Positions 34,674 to 44,262 of a stretch of 64,000 bases of DNA are shown here, piece by piece. Within the stretch, counting starts at the first letter, position 1, and each line of letters opens with the position of its first letter. Origin of the DNA: Cupriavidus sp. WGlv3 (lineage in GTDB: Bacteria > Pseudomonadota > Gammaproteobacteria > Burkholderiales > Burkholderiaceae). The stretch is taken from the NCBI RefSeq assembly GCF_023952475.1, contig NZ_JALHRX010000003.1:310001-374000 (forward strand). The letters are read 5' to 3'. The position numbers and the translations under genes are program-made. The notes beneath the pieces were generated by a model. The model was not told where the DNA came from. It ran no database searches and was given only the letters and a program-made list of their open reading frames with translations.

Positions 34674-35519
34674 TCAGTTCAGCGAAGTGCTCAGCTGGCG
34701 GCGCCAGCGCGACACCACCTCGGGCCGGTCGGCCAGCATCTCGAATACCGACAGCATGGTGCGGCGGCCGATATCGTCCTCGAAGCCGCGGTCGGCGCGC
34801 ACGATCGCCAGCAGCTGTTCCAGCGCCGGCTCGTACTGCTGCTGCGCGATCATCAGCCGCGCCAGGTCCAGGCGCGCGGCGAGGTCGCGCGGATCGGCGT
34901 CGATGCGGCCGGCCAGGGTGGCTGCATCGGGCAGGCCGGCGGCGTTCTCCATGGTCTCGATGCGCGTGCGCAGCGCGCCGTAGCCATCTTCCTGTTCCGC
35001 GCGCGGCGACAGCGCCGCGAATTCGGCCCGGGCCCGGTCGATGGCGTTGCCGTCCAGCAGGAAGCCGACATAGGCCAGGCGTGCGGCATCGGACTCCGGA
35101 TCCGCTGCGATTGCATCGGCGAACAGGGTCTCGGCGCCGTCGCGGTTGCCCGAGGCGGCCAGCGCCAGCGCATCGGCCAGCGGCGACCTGGCCTGGCCTG
35201 GCGCCAGCCGGCCCAGGAACTCGCGCAGGCCCGATTCCGGCAGCACGCCGGTGAACTGGTCCACCGCCTGCCCGTCGGCAATCGCCACCACATGCGGAAT
35301 GCTGCGCACGCCGAAGTGCGCGGCCAGCTCCTGGTTCTCGTCAACATTGACCTTGGCCAGCTTCCACTGGCCGTCAGCCTCGGCTTCCAGGCGTTCGAGC
35401 ATCGGGCCCAGCGTGCGGCACGGGCCGCACCACGGGGCCCAGAAATCGACCAGCACCGGCATCTGGCGCGAAGCGTCGATCACTTCGGTTTCGAAATTCT
35501 GCAGGGTGACGTCGCTCAT
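34674..35519 (-). CDS. Thioredoxin-TPR co-chaperone (CnoX/YbbN type)
   Basis: A 281-residue protein with a thioredoxin domain (residues 1-110, VDFWAPWCGPCRTL) followed by TPR-like helices typical of CnoX/YbbN (LADALALAASGNRDGAETLFADAIAAD and the C-terminal RRTMLSVFEML). E. coli YbbN lacks a CxxC pair; here a full CGPC is present, so it may be redox-active as well as a holdase that passes clients to GroEL. It is divergent from the acyl-CoA ligase at 35715. Confidence 0.9.
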   Translation of the reverse strand: MSDVTLQNFETEVIDASRQMPVLVDFWAPWCGPCRTLGPMLERLEAEADGQWKLAKVNVDENQELAAHFGVRSIPHVVAIADGQAVDQFTGVLPESGLREFLGRLAPGQARSPLADALALAASGNRDGAETLFADAIAADPESDAARLAYVGFLLDGNAIDRARAEFAALSPRAEQEDGYGALRTRIETMENAAGLPDAATLAGRIDADPRDLAARLDLARLMIAQQQYEPALEQLLAIVRADRGFEDDIGRRTMLSVFEMLADRPEVVSRWRRQLSTSLN

Positions 35520-35634
35520 GGGGAATCCTGGTCGGGAGAGAAGGGGGAATCGATACCCCTTATTGTGAGGGCGAAGGCGCCGAATGCAACGCCCGCGGCC
35601 GCCGTCGGACCTGCGCCGTGCGGGAAGTCACCGG

Positions 35635-35664
35635 TTGAAAATAGAACGATCGTTCGGTTATAGT
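35635..35664 (+). promoter_or_regulatory. Promoter with palindromic TetR-type operator in the spacer
   Basis: TTGAAA (35635) - 18 bp - TATAGT (35659) points at the acyl-CoA ligase. The spacer holds GAACGATCGTTC, a perfect 12-bp palindrome (35644-35655). An operator between -35 and -10 blocks polymerase binding in classical TetR-family repression of fatty-acid genes. No TetR gene lies in this window, so the regulator is encoded elsewhere. Confidence 0.8.
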
Positions 35665-35714
35665 CCTTGGCCATACGACAGACCCGGTCCGCGAGACCGC
35701 ACAGGAGACTCTTC

Positions 35715-37430
35715 ATGCCGACCCCTGCCCGCCCGCATTTCCAGTTCTGGCCAAAGCGCCTGCCGCCCGCCATCGTGCTGCCGGAAACGTCGCTGTGGGC
35801 CAACCTGGAGGTCTCGGCGCTGCGCTATGCCGACAAGGCCGCGATCCGCTATTTCGGCAACGCCATCAGCTTCCGTGAGCTGCAGGACCAGGCCACCGCG
35901 CTGGCCGGCTGGCTGCAGCAGAAGGCGGGTGTGAAGAAGGGCGACCGGGTGCTGCTGTACATGCAGAACTGTCCGCAGTTCATCGTCAGCTACTACGCCA
36001 TCCTGCGCGCCGACGCGGTGGTGGTGCCGGTCAACCCGATGAACCGCGCCGAGGAGTTCAAGCACTACGTCACCGACGCCCGGGCGCGCGTGGCGATCTT
36101 CACCGCCGACCTCGCCGCCGGCGTCGAGCAGGCGCAGGCCGAGCTGGAACCGGCGCAGCGCCTGCAGCACCTGCTGGTGACGCAATACGCCGACGCGCTG
36201 CCGCCGGCCCACGAACATCCGGAGGACGCACCGCCGGCCTGGCTGACCACGCCGCATCCGTTGCCCGCCGGCGCGACCCCGTGGGCCGCGGCGCTCGGCG
36301 CGGGCCTGCAGCCGGGGCCGCATACCGCCGGCCCGGACGACATGGCGGTGATGCCGTACACCTCGGGCACCACCGGCTTCCCCAAGGGCTGCATTCATAC
36401 CCACCGCTCGGTGATGCACAACATCGTCGGCGGTGCGACCTGGTCGGGCTCGGGCGCGGAGTCGGTGGTGCTGTCGGTGCTGCCGCTGTTCCACGTCACC
36501 GGCATGCAATACGGCATGAACGGCCCGATCTACAGCGGCGCCACCGTGGTGATGCTGCCACGCTGGGACCGCGAAGTGGCGGGGCGCCTGATCTCGCGCT
36601 ACCAGGTCACGCACTGGACCAATATCCCGACCATGGTGATCGACTTCCTGGCCAGCCCCAACCTGGCCGGGTTCGACCTGTCGAGCCTGCGCTATATCGG
36701 CGGCGGCGGCGCGGCCATGCCGCAGGCGGTGGCCGAGCGCCTGCGCGAGCAGTTCGGGCTGAACTACCTGGAAGGCTATGGCCTGTCCGAGACCATGGCG
36801 CCGACCCACAGCAACCCGTCGGACCGGCCCAAGCTGCAGTGCCTGGGCGTGCCGACCTTCAACACCGACGCGCGCGTGATCGACCCGGTCACACTCAAGG
36901 AGCTGCCGCCCGACGAGATCGGCGAGATCATCGTCAGCGGCCCGCAGGTGTTCAAGGGCTACTGGGGCAAGGAGGATGCCACGCGCGAGGCCTTCATCGA
37001 ATTCGAGGGCAAGACCTTCTTCCGCACCGGCGACCTGGGCCGCATGGACGAGGAGGGCTATTACTTCATCACCGACCGGCTCAAGCGCATGATCAATGCG
37101 TCGGGCTTCAAGGTGTGGCCGGCCGAGGTCGAGAACCTGCTGTACAAGCACCCGGACGTGCAGGAGGCCTGCATCATCGGCACCCGTGACCCGTACCGCG
37201 GCGAGACCGTCAAGGCGGTGGTGGTGCTGCGCGCCCATGCCAGGGGCAAGACCACGCCGGAGCAGATCATCGACTGGGCCAAGGACAACATGGCCGCCTA
37301 CAAGTACCCGCGCGTGGTGGAGTTCGTCGAGGCGCTGCCGAAGTCGGGCACCGGCAAGGTGATGTGGCGGCAGCTGCAGGAAAGCGAGAACGCGCGCAAT
37401 CCTGCCGCAGGCACGGCGCCGGCGGCCTGA
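35715..37430 (+). CDS. Fatty-acid--CoA ligase
   Basis: A 571-residue AMP-forming ligase: AVMPYTSGTTGFPKGCIHTH, EGYGLSETMAPTH, FFRTGDLGRMDEEGYYFITDRLKRMI, SGFKVWPAEVE and the C-terminal lysine in KSGTGKVMWRQ. The size and motifs fit medium- or long-chain fatty-acyl-CoA synthetases. CAGGAGACTCTTC precedes the ATG. It is a single-gene unit with its own regulated promoter and a terminator. Confidence 0.92.
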   Translation: MPTPARPHFQFWPKRLPPAIVLPETSLWANLEVSALRYADKAAIRYFGNAISFRELQDQATALAGWLQQKAGVKKGDRVLLYMQNCPQFIVSYYAILRADAVVVPVNPMNRAEEFKHYVTDARARVAIFTADLAAGVEQAQAELEPAQRLQHLLVTQYADALPPAHEHPEDAPPAWLTTPHPLPAGATPWAAALGAGLQPGPHTAGPDDMAVMPYTSGTTGFPKGCIHTHRSVMHNIVGGATWSGSGAESVVLSVLPLFHVTGMQYGMNGPIYSGATVVMLPRWDREVAGRLISRYQVTHWTNIPTMVIDFLASPNLAGFDLSSLRYIGGGGAAMPQAVAERLREQFGLNYLEGYGLSETMAPTHSNPSDRPKLQCLGVPTFNTDARVIDPVTLKELPPDEIGEIIVSGPQVFKGYWGKEDATREAFIEFEGKTFFRTGDLGRMDEEGYYFITDRLKRMINASGFKVWPAEVENLLYKHPDVQEACIIGTRDPYRGETVKAVVVLRAHARGKTTPEQIIDWAKDNMAAYKYPRVVEFVEALPKSGTGKVMWRQLQESENARNPAAGTAPAA

Positions 37431-37452
37431 GTCCGCGAAGCCGTGGCATGAA

Positions 37453-37486
37453 AAAGGCTGGTCCGGCGACCAGCCTTTGTTCTTTT
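37453..37486 (+). terminator. Bidirectional intrinsic terminator
   Basis: AAAGGCTGGT / CCGGCG loop / ACCAGCCTTT with TTGTTCTTTTT on the forward side and a run of A (T on minus) on the other. It ends both the acyl-CoA ligase and the convergent ankyrin gene. Confidence 0.9.
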
Positions 37487-37502
37487 TGTGCGCGTCCCGG
37501 GC

Positions 37503-38303
37503 TCAATGCCCGCGAACCCGCATCAGCATCTTCACCATGGTCTTGTAGCCGCGCTGGCGCGCATGGCGCGTGGGCGTGACGCCTTCGCGGTCGGCCAGGT
37601 TGGCGTCCGCGCCCGCATCGAGCAGCAGTTGCACCGTATCCTCGTAGCGCGCGCTGCCGTCGCCCAGGATCACCGCCTCGAGCAGCGCGGTCCAGCCCAG
37701 GTCGTTGACGTGGTCGACGGCAATGCCGGCCTTCAGCAGCAGCTTCACCACTTCCACATGGCCCTGCTGGCTGGCCACGATCAGCGCGGTGCCACGGTAG
37801 CGGTCGGTGCTGGCGAGGTCGGCGCCGTGCGCCAGCGCCAGCCGCACCATGTCGGCCTGGCCGGTGGCGGCGGCCAGCAGGAACGGGCTGTTGGCATCGG
37901 CATCCTTCAGGTTGACGTCGGCGCCGGCCAGCATCAGCGTGCGCGCGACCTCGAGGTGGCGGTTCTGCACGGCCGCCAGCAGCGCGCTGTGGCCACGTTC
38001 GTCGGCGGCGCGGGCCGAGGCCCCGGCGGCCAGCAGGCGCGCCACCAGGGCCTGGTCGCCGCCGCTCGCGGCGGTGATCAGGTTGCGGTCGAGCGTGCCG
38101 ATGGCGTCGCGGCGTGCCGGCGCCGGCGTCGCGGGGCTGCGCGGCGGGCGTGCCGCGGGCGCGTTGGCGGCGCCGCCGGCCGGCCGCGCCGCCAGGGTCT
38201 GGCTGCCCTGCGCCGCCAGCAGGCCGCCGCCCATCAGCAGACCCGCCAGCCCCAGCAACTCATTGAGTGCCTGTCTGCGGGTGCGGGCGGCGGGGCGCGT
38301 CAT
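37503..38303 (-). CDS. Exported ankyrin-repeat protein
   Basis: A 266-residue protein with an N-terminal export signal. TRRQALNELLGL precedes a hydrophobic core, and the twin arginines could mark a Tat signal, though the fit to SRRxFLK is partial. A Pro/Ala linker is followed by about five ankyrin repeats from residue 70 (GHSALLAAVQNRHLEVARTLMLAGADVN, GTALIVASQQGHVEVVKLLLKAG and similar). Such proteins mediate protein contacts; some neighbour catalases in Pseudomonas. It is 17 bp downstream of the chaC-like gene. Confidence 0.88.
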   Translation of the reverse strand: MTRPAARTRRQALNELLGLAGLLMGGGLLAAQGSQTLAARPAGGAANAPAARPPRSPATPAPARRDAIGTLDRNLITAASGGDQALVARLLAAGASARAADERGHSALLAAVQNRHLEVARTLMLAGADVNLKDADANSPFLLAAATGQADMVRLALAHGADLASTDRYRGTALIVASQQGHVEVVKLLLKAGIAVDHVNDLGWTALLEAVILGDGSARYEDTVQLLLDAGADANLADREGVTPTRHARQRGYKTMVKMLMRVRGH

Positions 38304-38320
38304 GGCGGCAGCTCCTGGGC

Positions 38321-39073
38321 TCAGACGGTTTCGTGAGGGCTGGCCGGCAGCGGGAGGTGGTCCGGCGCCTGGCCCGCCTGGGTGTCAGGTTCGGCCGCAT
38401 CGCCTGCCTGCAGCTGGCGCCAGAGCCGTCCGAGGTAGGGATCGTCGACACCGTTGGTGGCCAGGCCCAGCAGGGTTTGCTGCAGGTATTCGCGGGCCGG
38501 TCCGTACAGGCCGGCGGCGTGGCGCAGCCGTGCCACCACGCTGGCGTCGGGCAGCCGGCCGGCGTAGGCCTCGTGGGAGCGGTTCATGACGAAGGCCAGC
38601 GCGCGCTGCTCCGGCGCGTCGGCGGCGCCGACGCGGATGCGCAGCCAGCGCGGATGGTAGGCGCCGGTCAGCATCTCGCGGCGCCACAGCACGCGAAACT
38701 CCTGCTCGACCACATGGCTGGGCACGCGGAACACCATGCCGTGGCAGCAGCCGCCACGGTCGAGCCCGAGCACCAGTCCGGGATTGTCCCAGGTGCCGCG
38801 GTTGATGCGGGAATAGAGGTAGAAGCCGCGGTGGTAGCCGTGCACCGTGGCACGCTGGCGCTCGGTGTGCACCACCATCGGATTCCAGATCAGCGAACCG
38901 TAGCCGAATACCCAGACATCGCCGCCCAGCGCGGGATCGTCGGGGCGGCGCGCCAGCGTATCGGCCAGCGATTGCTCCAGCGCGGCCTCGGGCAACAGCG
39001 AGGACGCAACCGGAGTGCTGCACAGCGAGGTGCGCAGCCGGTCGGATTCGAGGTCCTGTCGCGTGATGCCCAT
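38321..39073 (-). CDS. ChaC-like gamma-glutamylcyclotransferase
   Basis: A 250-residue ChaC-family protein (ATG 39073). It has VWVFGYGSLIWNP, HGYHRGFYLYSRINRGTWDNPGL, GCCHGMVFRVP and the catalytic-Glu region FRVLWRREMLTGAYHPRW. The family breaks down glutathione to 5-oxoproline and Cys-Gly. It is upstream of the ankyrin gene on the same strand. Confidence 0.92.
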   Translation of the reverse strand: MGITRQDLESDRLRTSLCSTPVASSLLPEAALEQSLADTLARRPDDPALGGDVWVFGYGSLIWNPMVVHTERQRATVHGYHRGFYLYSRINRGTWDNPGLVLGLDRGGCCHGMVFRVPSHVVEQEFRVLWRREMLTGAYHPRWLRIRVGAADAPEQRALAFVMNRSHEAYAGRLPDASVVARLRHAAGLYGPAREYLQQTLLGLATNGVDDPYLGRLWRQLQAGDAAEPDTQAGQAPDHLPLPASPHETV

Positions 39074-39329
39074 GCTGCAAGCATAAATCAAAGCGGCGTC
39101 CCGGGCGGGCCGGAGAAATGCCACAAGTGGCACTTTTGTTCGGAATTGTCCGAGTCAGCGGTCCGGGTGTGGGTGCCAGACAACGGTCCGGGCCGCGTGG
39201 TGCCGCTGCCAGTCGCCATGGCCGTGCGCCACCCATCCTTGTCGGTGGTCAGGACGGCGCGAATTGCGCGCCGCTGGCGCCGCCGAGTCCTTACAATGGG
39301 GCCTCAATGCAACCCAGGGGGAACCTGCG

Positions 39330-39650
39330 ATGGCACGTACGCTTACGGTGGTGTTCGGCAGCGGCAAGGAATATGACTTCACGATCGGCACGGACGAGCT
39401 GGCCGCGGTCACCGAGGATGCCGCCTGGCGCTGGTTCGACCGGGAATACACCGAGCTGGACTGCCAGGCATCGAGCCCGGTGGGCAAGGTGCTGGTGATC
39501 GACAAGATCCTCAATGTCGCCAAGTTCTCGGGGGAAGCGCGCTTCTCCGGCGATGCTGCCTGGGCGCAGGACTATGCGCGCCATGCGGCGCGGTTGCTGG
39601 ACCGGGACAAGGTCCGCGTCGATGTCGGCAATGCCGCCATCGGTTTCTGA
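39330..39650 (+). CDS. Conserved small hypothetical protein
   Basis: A 106-residue acidic soluble protein with no motif I recognise. It starts MARTLTVVFGSGKEYDF and contains DKILNVAKFSGEARF and DYARHAARLLDRDKVRVDV. A GGGG sequence lies about 8 bp before ATG 39330. Codon use matches neighbours, so it looks like a real gene of unknown function. Confidence 0.75.
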   Translation: MARTLTVVFGSGKEYDFTIGTDELAAVTEDAAWRWFDREYTELDCQASSPVGKVLVIDKILNVAKFSGEARFSGDAAWAQDYARHAARLLDRDKVRVDVGNAAIGF

Positions 39651-39744
39651 GAGCGCCCGGGCAGGGCGCCCGGGCTGAAGACTTCGGCCGGACGCCACTC
39701 CTGCTGGCGCGGGAGCGGCGTGGCGCCGAGCTTAAACCGTCGGC

Positions 39745-40092
39745 TTAAACCGCCAGCAGTTCCACTTCAAACAGCAGCGTCGCGTTCGGCGGAATCACGC
39801 CGCCGGCGCCGCGTGCGCCGTAGCCCAGGTCGGCCGGGATCACCAGGCGGCGCACGCCGCCAACCTTCATGCCCTGCACGCCCTCGTCCCAGCCGCGGAT
39901 CACATGGCCGGCACCCAGCGGGAACACGAACGGGTCGTTGCGGTCCTTGCTCGAATCGAACTTGCGGCCGGCCTGGCCGTTCTCGTACAGCCAGCCGGTG
40001 TAGTGCACGGTGACGTGCTTGCCGGCGGTGGCTTCGGCGCCGGAGCCGACGGTGGTGTCTTCGTATTGCAGGCCAGAGGGCGTGGTTTGCAT
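39745..40092 (-). CDS. FKBP-type peptidyl-prolyl isomerase
   Basis: A 115-residue single-domain [58 protein letters not shown] and [16 protein letters not shown]. There is no signal peptide, so it is cytoplasmic. AAGGAAT precedes the ATG. It follows the yaeQ-like gene by 60 bp on the same strand. Confidence 0.96.
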   Translation of the reverse strand: MQTTPSGLQYEDTTVGSGAEATAGKHVTVHYTGWLYENGQAGRKFDSSKDRNDPFVFPLGAGHVIRGWDEGVQGMKVGGVRRLVIPADLGYGARGAGGVIPPNATLLFEVELLAV

Positions 40093-40152
40093 GGCGTTAT
40101 TCCTTGCGATGGGAAAGACGTGGACAGGAAGATGAGCGCAGCGCCGCTGCGC

Positions 40153-40701
40153 TCAGGCTTGGGCGCGCTGGAGCACTTCCAGCGTCAGTTGTACGTTGCG
40201 GTCGTCGTCGGCCACCCAGATATCGCCGTCCTGGATCGTCACCGACAGGCGCATGGCCCGCTGCGCCAGCGCGGCCAGCGCGTCGACGGCCTCCGCCGGG
40301 ACATTGTAGACGGTGACGTTGCGCAGCTTGCCGGCCTTGCCCGCCATGCCCTTCCACCATTCGCGCGCGCTCGCGGCGTTGTAGGTGTAGACGGTCACGC
40401 GCTCGGCACGGGCCGCGGCGCGTTTCAGGCGGGCTTCGTCGGGCTGGCCCAGTTCGACCCAATGGGCGATGTCGCCGGTCAGCCGCTTGTCCCACAGATC
40501 GGGCTCGTCGGGTTCGTCGAGGCCGCGGGTAAAGGCCAGGGTTTCGCTGGCTTCGCAGGCAAAGGCGAGCAGGCGCACCATCATGCGCGCGTCGTTCTCG
40601 GACGGGTGCTGGGCGATTGTCAGGCTGTGGCTGCCGTAGTAGGGCCGGTCCATGTCCGACACGGACAGTTCGGCCTTGAAGATAGTGGATTTGAGCGCCA
40701 T
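40153..40701 (-). CDS. YaeQ-family protein
   Basis: A 182-residue YaeQ protein, a PD-(D/E)xK-nuclease-fold family whose enzyme activity is unproven. It begins MALKSTIFKAELSVSDMDRPYYGSH and includes GLDEPDEPDLWDK, WVELGQPDEARLKRA and VYTYN. It shows the full family length. Confidence 0.9.
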   Translation of the reverse strand: MALKSTIFKAELSVSDMDRPYYGSHSLTIAQHPSENDARMMVRLLAFACEASETLAFTRGLDEPDEPDLWDKRLTGDIAHWVELGQPDEARLKRAAARAERVTVYTYNAASAREWWKGMAGKAGKLRNVTVYNVPAEAVDALAALAQRAMRLSVTIQDGDIWVADDDRNVQLTLEVLQRAQA

Positions 40702-40798
40702 GAGGTGAGGTAAGCGGCAGGCGCCCCGGGCTGGGGTGCGTACGACGCAAAAGGCCGCATCATACGCGATTCAACCCCGTCGATTCAAAGCCGGCGCC

Positions 40799-41107
40799 TC
40801 AGCGCTTGCGGTATTCCTTCAGATAAAAGCGCAGCAGCGCCGACGCCAGCAGGGTGCCGAGGAAGGCCGCCGCCACCAGCAGTGCCTGGCCCGGCGGGGT
40901 GTCGAGCTGGCCGGCCAGGCCGAGGCGGAACAGCCAGGTGCCAACCATCATCGCCAGGAACGGCATCAGCAGCGCGCCGCGCCCGTAGGTGCGCACCGCC
41001 CATAGCGGGAAGCGGCGCAGGAAGTCGCCCGGAATGCTGCAGGCCAGGCAGGCCCCGGCAGCCGCCAGCGCGGCGGCCACGATGTCGCCGGAATGAATCT
41101 CGAACAT
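40799..41107 (-). CDS. Small membrane protein of unknown function
   Basis: A 102-residue protein (ATG 41107, MFEIHSGD) with three or so hydrophobic helices: [40 protein letters not shown] and ALLVAAAFLGTLLASALLRFYL, with a basic C-terminus. I do not recognise a family. It is co-directional with the YceI and MAPEG genes. Confidence 0.7.
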   Translation of the reverse strand: MFEIHSGDIVAAALAAAGACLACSIPGDFLRRFPLWAVRTYGRGALLMPFLAMMVGTWLFRLGLAGQLDTPPGQALLVAAAFLGTLLASALLRFYLKEYRKR

Positions 41108-41219
41108 GGTCTCTGTCTCGCGTCGCCGCACACGCGGACGGGCGTGGCAGGGATTTTGCAAAGCGCTGATTCTACAAGAGAAATTTGTGGCGCAGGTGAC
41201 GAGTAGGGTAAGCGCGGGG

Positions 41220-41807
41220 TCAGCGCGGAACGCTGGCCGCGGGCGATGCCTCGACCGCCACTTGCAGCGTCACGATGTCACCGACTTCGGGCAGGAAGCG
41301 GGTCATGCCGAAGGCACTGCGCGGCACTTCGGCGCGGAAGTCGCCGCCGCAGACCTGCCGGCTCACGCCGAACAGCGTGACCTCGCCGCAGCGGAAGCGC
41401 TCGGCCAGCAGGCGCACGGGCCGGGTCACGCCATGCAGCGTCAGTTCGCCTTCCACGGCGGCGAGGCGGCCGGCTTCGGTCAGGAACCTGTCCGCGCGCA
41501 GCCGCGCCACCGGGTGCTCGGCAATATCGAAGAACTGCGCCGAGCGCAGCACGCCGTCCAGCGTGCGGTTGCCGGTATCGACCGAGCTAAGGTCAACCGT
41601 CACGTCGATTGCGCCGGCGCCGCTGTCCGCGTCATAGACCAGGCGCCCGTCGATCTTGCCGAAGCGCCCGCGCACCGAGCTGCGCTCGAAATGGCTGGCC
41701 GAGAAATAGACGGTGGTATGGGCCGGATCCAGGGTGTACTCGACCGGCGCCGCGTGGGCGGCGGTGATGCCGATGGCGGCCATAAGCAGCAGCGCGCGCA
41801 GGGCCAT
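41220..41807 (-). CDS. YceI-family periplasmic protein
   Basis: A 195-residue protein with a signal peptide (MALRALLLMAAIGITAAHA) and the YceI lipocalin-like fold: YTLDPAHTTVYFSASHFERSSVRGRF, DVTVDLSSVDTGNRTLDGVLRS, FFDIAEHPVARL and a GGDFRAEVPRSAFGM segment. YceI proteins bind isoprenoid quinone-like lipids. It lies 5 bp downstream of the MAPEG gene, so co-transcription is likely. Confidence 0.9.
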   Translation of the reverse strand: MALRALLLMAAIGITAAHAAPVEYTLDPAHTTVYFSASHFERSSVRGRFGKIDGRLVYDADSGAGAIDVTVDLSSVDTGNRTLDGVLRSAQFFDIAEHPVARLRADRFLTEAGRLAAVEGELTLHGVTRPVRLLAERFRCGEVTLFGVSRQVCGGDFRAEVPRSAFGMTRFLPEVGDIVTLQVAVEASPAASVPR

Positions 41808-41812
41808 GGGCG

Positions 41813-42196
41813 TCAGTAAACAAAGACCGGCAGCAGGAAGATCCCCACCACGGTCAGGTAGCCGATGGTCCAGCACAGCGTGCGCAGGGTGGCGCGGTCG
41901 GTGATGTAGCACAGGGTGTAGAGCACGCGCACCGCGATAAAGGCCATCGCCAGTTCGTCGACGCGGGCCTGTGGCGCCTGCAGGTAGGTGGCGCTCAGCA
42001 CCGCCGCGGCAAAGAAGGGGAAGGCCTCGAAATGGTTGCGGTGCGCCAGGTCGGCGCGGCGTGCGCGGCCGGATTGCCGGTCCAGCCAGCCGCGCGGGTC
42101 ATGGTTGTCATAGCCCGGCGCGCTGGCCTTGGCGATGGCCACCGTCGCCAGCGGCAGCACGCCGGCCAGCAGCACGCACCAGAAAGCGATCGGCAT
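41813..42196 (-). CDS. MAPEG-family membrane protein
   Basis: A 127-residue four-helix membrane protein. RADLAHRNHFEAFPFFAAAVL and RVLYTLCYITDRATLRTL are MAPEG signatures (relatives of glutathione S-transferase/FLAP-type proteins). ATG 42196 is preferred because GAAAGG is six bases upstream; the ATG at 42202 would abut it. Confidence 0.88.
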   Translation of the reverse strand: MPIAFWCVLLAGVLPLATVAIAKASAPGYDNHDPRGWLDRQSGRARRADLAHRNHFEAFPFFAAAVLSATYLQAPQARVDELAMAFIAVRVLYTLCYITDRATLRTLCWTIGYLTVVGIFLLPVFVY

Positions 42197-42262
42197 AGTC
42201 ATCCTTTCGGTTGCTGTGCCGGCGCCCGCCGCACGTGGCGGCGCGCCGGCCGGTCCGCGCGC

Positions 42263-42505
42263 TCAGGCGGCGACCACGCGGATCTCGATGCCCGCCAGGC
42301 CCACCACCTGCCCGGCGCGGATCTTGGCAGTCTTGCGCGATTCGGGCGCGCCGTCCACCGAGACTTCACCGGCCGCGACCAGCGCCTTGCCGGCGCCGCC
42401 GCTGTCGCACACGCCCGCCAGCTTGAGCAGGTCATTGAGGGCGATGAATTCGCCCTCGAGCGGGAAGGTGATGGTCTGCACCGTTGCCTTGCCAGGTCTG
42501 GCCAT
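42263..42505 (-). CDS. S4-domain RNA-binding protein (YbcJ-like)
   Basis: An 80-residue protein consisting of one S4 RNA-binding domain: EFIALNDLLKLAGVCDSGGAGKALVAAGEVSVDG followed by RAGQVVGLAGIEIRV. YbcJ-type proteins are small RNA-binding factors of unknown target. Its ATG overlaps the glnS stop (TGATG), suggesting translational coupling. Confidence 0.88.
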   Translation of the reverse strand: MARPGKATVQTITFPLEGEFIALNDLLKLAGVCDSGGAGKALVAAGEVSVDGAPESRKTAKIRAGQVVGLAGIEIRVVAA

Positions 42506-44262
42506 CACTTGCCCCAGCTGTCTTTGAGGCCGACGATGCGGTTGAACACCGGCTTGCCCGGCGTCGAATCGCTGCGGTCGGCGACGAAGTAGCCGTGGCG
42601 CTCGAACTGGAAGCGGTCTTCCGGCTGCGCCTCGCGCAGGCCGGGCTCCAGGTAGGCGGTGATCACCTGCTTGGAATCCGGGTTGAGCGCATCGAGGAAG
42701 TTCTTGCCGCCGGCATCCGGATTGGGATCGCTGAACAGGCGGTCGTACAGGCGCACCTCGGCTTCATACGCATGCGCCGCGCTGACCCAGTGGATCACGC
42801 CCTTGACCTTGACGCTGTCGGCGCCCGGTGTGCCGCTCTTGGTGTCGGGCAGGTAGTTGGCGTGCACCGCCACGACGTTGCCGTCGGCGTCCTTGTCCAC
42901 GCCGGTGCACTCGATCACATAGCCGTACTTCAGGCGCACCTTGTTGCCGGGGAACAGGCGGAAGTAGCCCTTGGGCGGGGTCTCGTTGAAGTCCTCGCGC
43001 TCGATCCACAGCTCGCGCGACAGCGGGAACACCCGCTTGCCCAGTTCCGGCTTCTTGGGGTGGACCGGTGCCGAGCATTCCTCGCTCTGGCCTTCCGGGT
43101 AGTTGTCGATCACCAGCCGCAGCGGATCGAGCACGGCAACGCCGCGCGCGGCGCGGCCGTCGAGGTCGTCGCGCACCGAGCCTTCGAGCGTGCTCATGTC
43201 GATCCAGCTGTCGGCCTTGGCCACGCCGACGCGGTCGCAGAACAGCTGGATCGATTCCGGGGTGTAGCCGCGGCGGCGCACGCCCACCAGCGTGGGCATG
43301 CGCGGATCGTCCCAGCCGTCGACGCGCTTCTCGTCGACCAGTTGCTTGAGCTTGCGCTTGCTGGTGATGGCGTAGGTCAGGTTCAGCCGCGCGAACTCAT
43401 ACTGGTGCGGCAGCGGGTCGCGGAACACGCCGCTGTCGCGCAGGTGCTCCAGCACCCAGTCGTACAGCGGGCGGTTGTTCTCGAACTCCAGCGTGCACAG
43501 CGAGTGGGTGATGTTCTCCAGCGCGTCCGAGATGCAGTGCGTGAAGTCGTACATCGGATAGATGCACCACTTGTCGCCGGTGCGGTGGTGATGCGCGTGG
43601 CGGATGCGATAGAGCACCGGGTCGCGCATGACGATGTTGGGCGCGGTCATGTCGATCTTCGCGCGCAGCACGTGCTCGCCGTCGGCGTACTTGCCGGCGC
43701 GCATGTCGCGGAACAGCTGCAGGTTTTCCTCGACGCTGCGGTCGCGGAAGGGCGAGGGCTTGCCCGGCTCGGAGAAATTGCCGCGGCTGGCGGCGATCTG
43801 CTCGGCCGACTGGCTGTCCACATAGGCGGCGCCGCGCTCGATCAGCGTCTCGGCAAAGGCGTAGAGCTGGTCGAAGTAGTCGCTGGCGTAGTACAGGTGG
43901 GGTTGCGCGGCGCCGTCCTTGCCGGTGCTGTCCCAGGAGAAGCCCAGCCAGTGCACGGCGTCGATGATGGAATCGACGTATTCGGTGTCTTCCTTGACCG
44001 GGTTGGTGTCGTCGAAGCGCAGGTGGCAGCGGCCGCCGTAGTCGCGCGCCAGCCCGAAGTTCAGGCAGATGCTCTTGGCGTGGCCGATATGCAGGTAGCC
44101 ATTGGGCTCCGGCGGGAAGCGGGTGATGACGGTCGGCAGCGGCTCGCCTTGCTTGTCCTGGCGGCCGGCGTAGGTGCCGCCGGCGAGGTCCTGGTCGATG
44201 ATGCTGCGCAGGAAGTTGGAGGCGGCTGGTGTGCTGTCGGTAGGCTTGTTGTCGTGGCTCAT
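42505..44262 (-). CDS. glnS: Glutaminyl-tRNA synthetase
   Basis: GlnS charges tRNA-Gln. The 585-residue product (ATG 44262, [10 protein letters not shown]) is a class I synthetase: [18 protein letters not shown] (HIGH motif), [35 protein letters not shown] (KMSKS-equivalent) and the anticodon-binding beta-barrels with [14 protein letters not shown]. The frame extends about 174 codons upstream, but that part is not family-like and covers intergenic DNA. Confidence 0.97.
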   Translation of the reverse strand: MSHDNKPTDSTPAASNFLRSIIDQDLAGGTYAGRQDKQGEPLPTVITRFPPEPNGYLHIGHAKSICLNFGLARDYGGRCHLRFDDTNPVKEDTEYVDSIIDAVHWLGFSWDSTGKDGAAQPHLYYASDYFDQLYAFAETLIERGAAYVDSQSAEQIAASRGNFSEPGKPSPFRDRSVEENLQLFRDMRAGKYADGEHVLRAKIDMTAPNIVMRDPVLYRIRHAHHHRTGDKWCIYPMYDFTHCISDALENITHSLCTLEFENNRPLYDWVLEHLRDSGVFRDPLPHQYEFARLNLTYAITSKRKLKQLVDEKRVDGWDDPRMPTLVGVRRRGYTPESIQLFCDRVGVAKADSWIDMSTLEGSVRDDLDGRAARGVAVLDPLRLVIDNYPEGQSEECSAPVHPKKPELGKRVFPLSRELWIEREDFNETPPKGYFRLFPGNKVRLKYGYVIECTGVDKDADGNVVAVHANYLPDTKSGTPGADSVKVKGVIHWVSAAHAYEAEVRLYDRLFSDPNPDAGGKNFLDALNPDSKQVITAYLEPGLREAQPEDRFQFERHGYFVADRSDSTPGKPVFNRIVGLKDSWGK

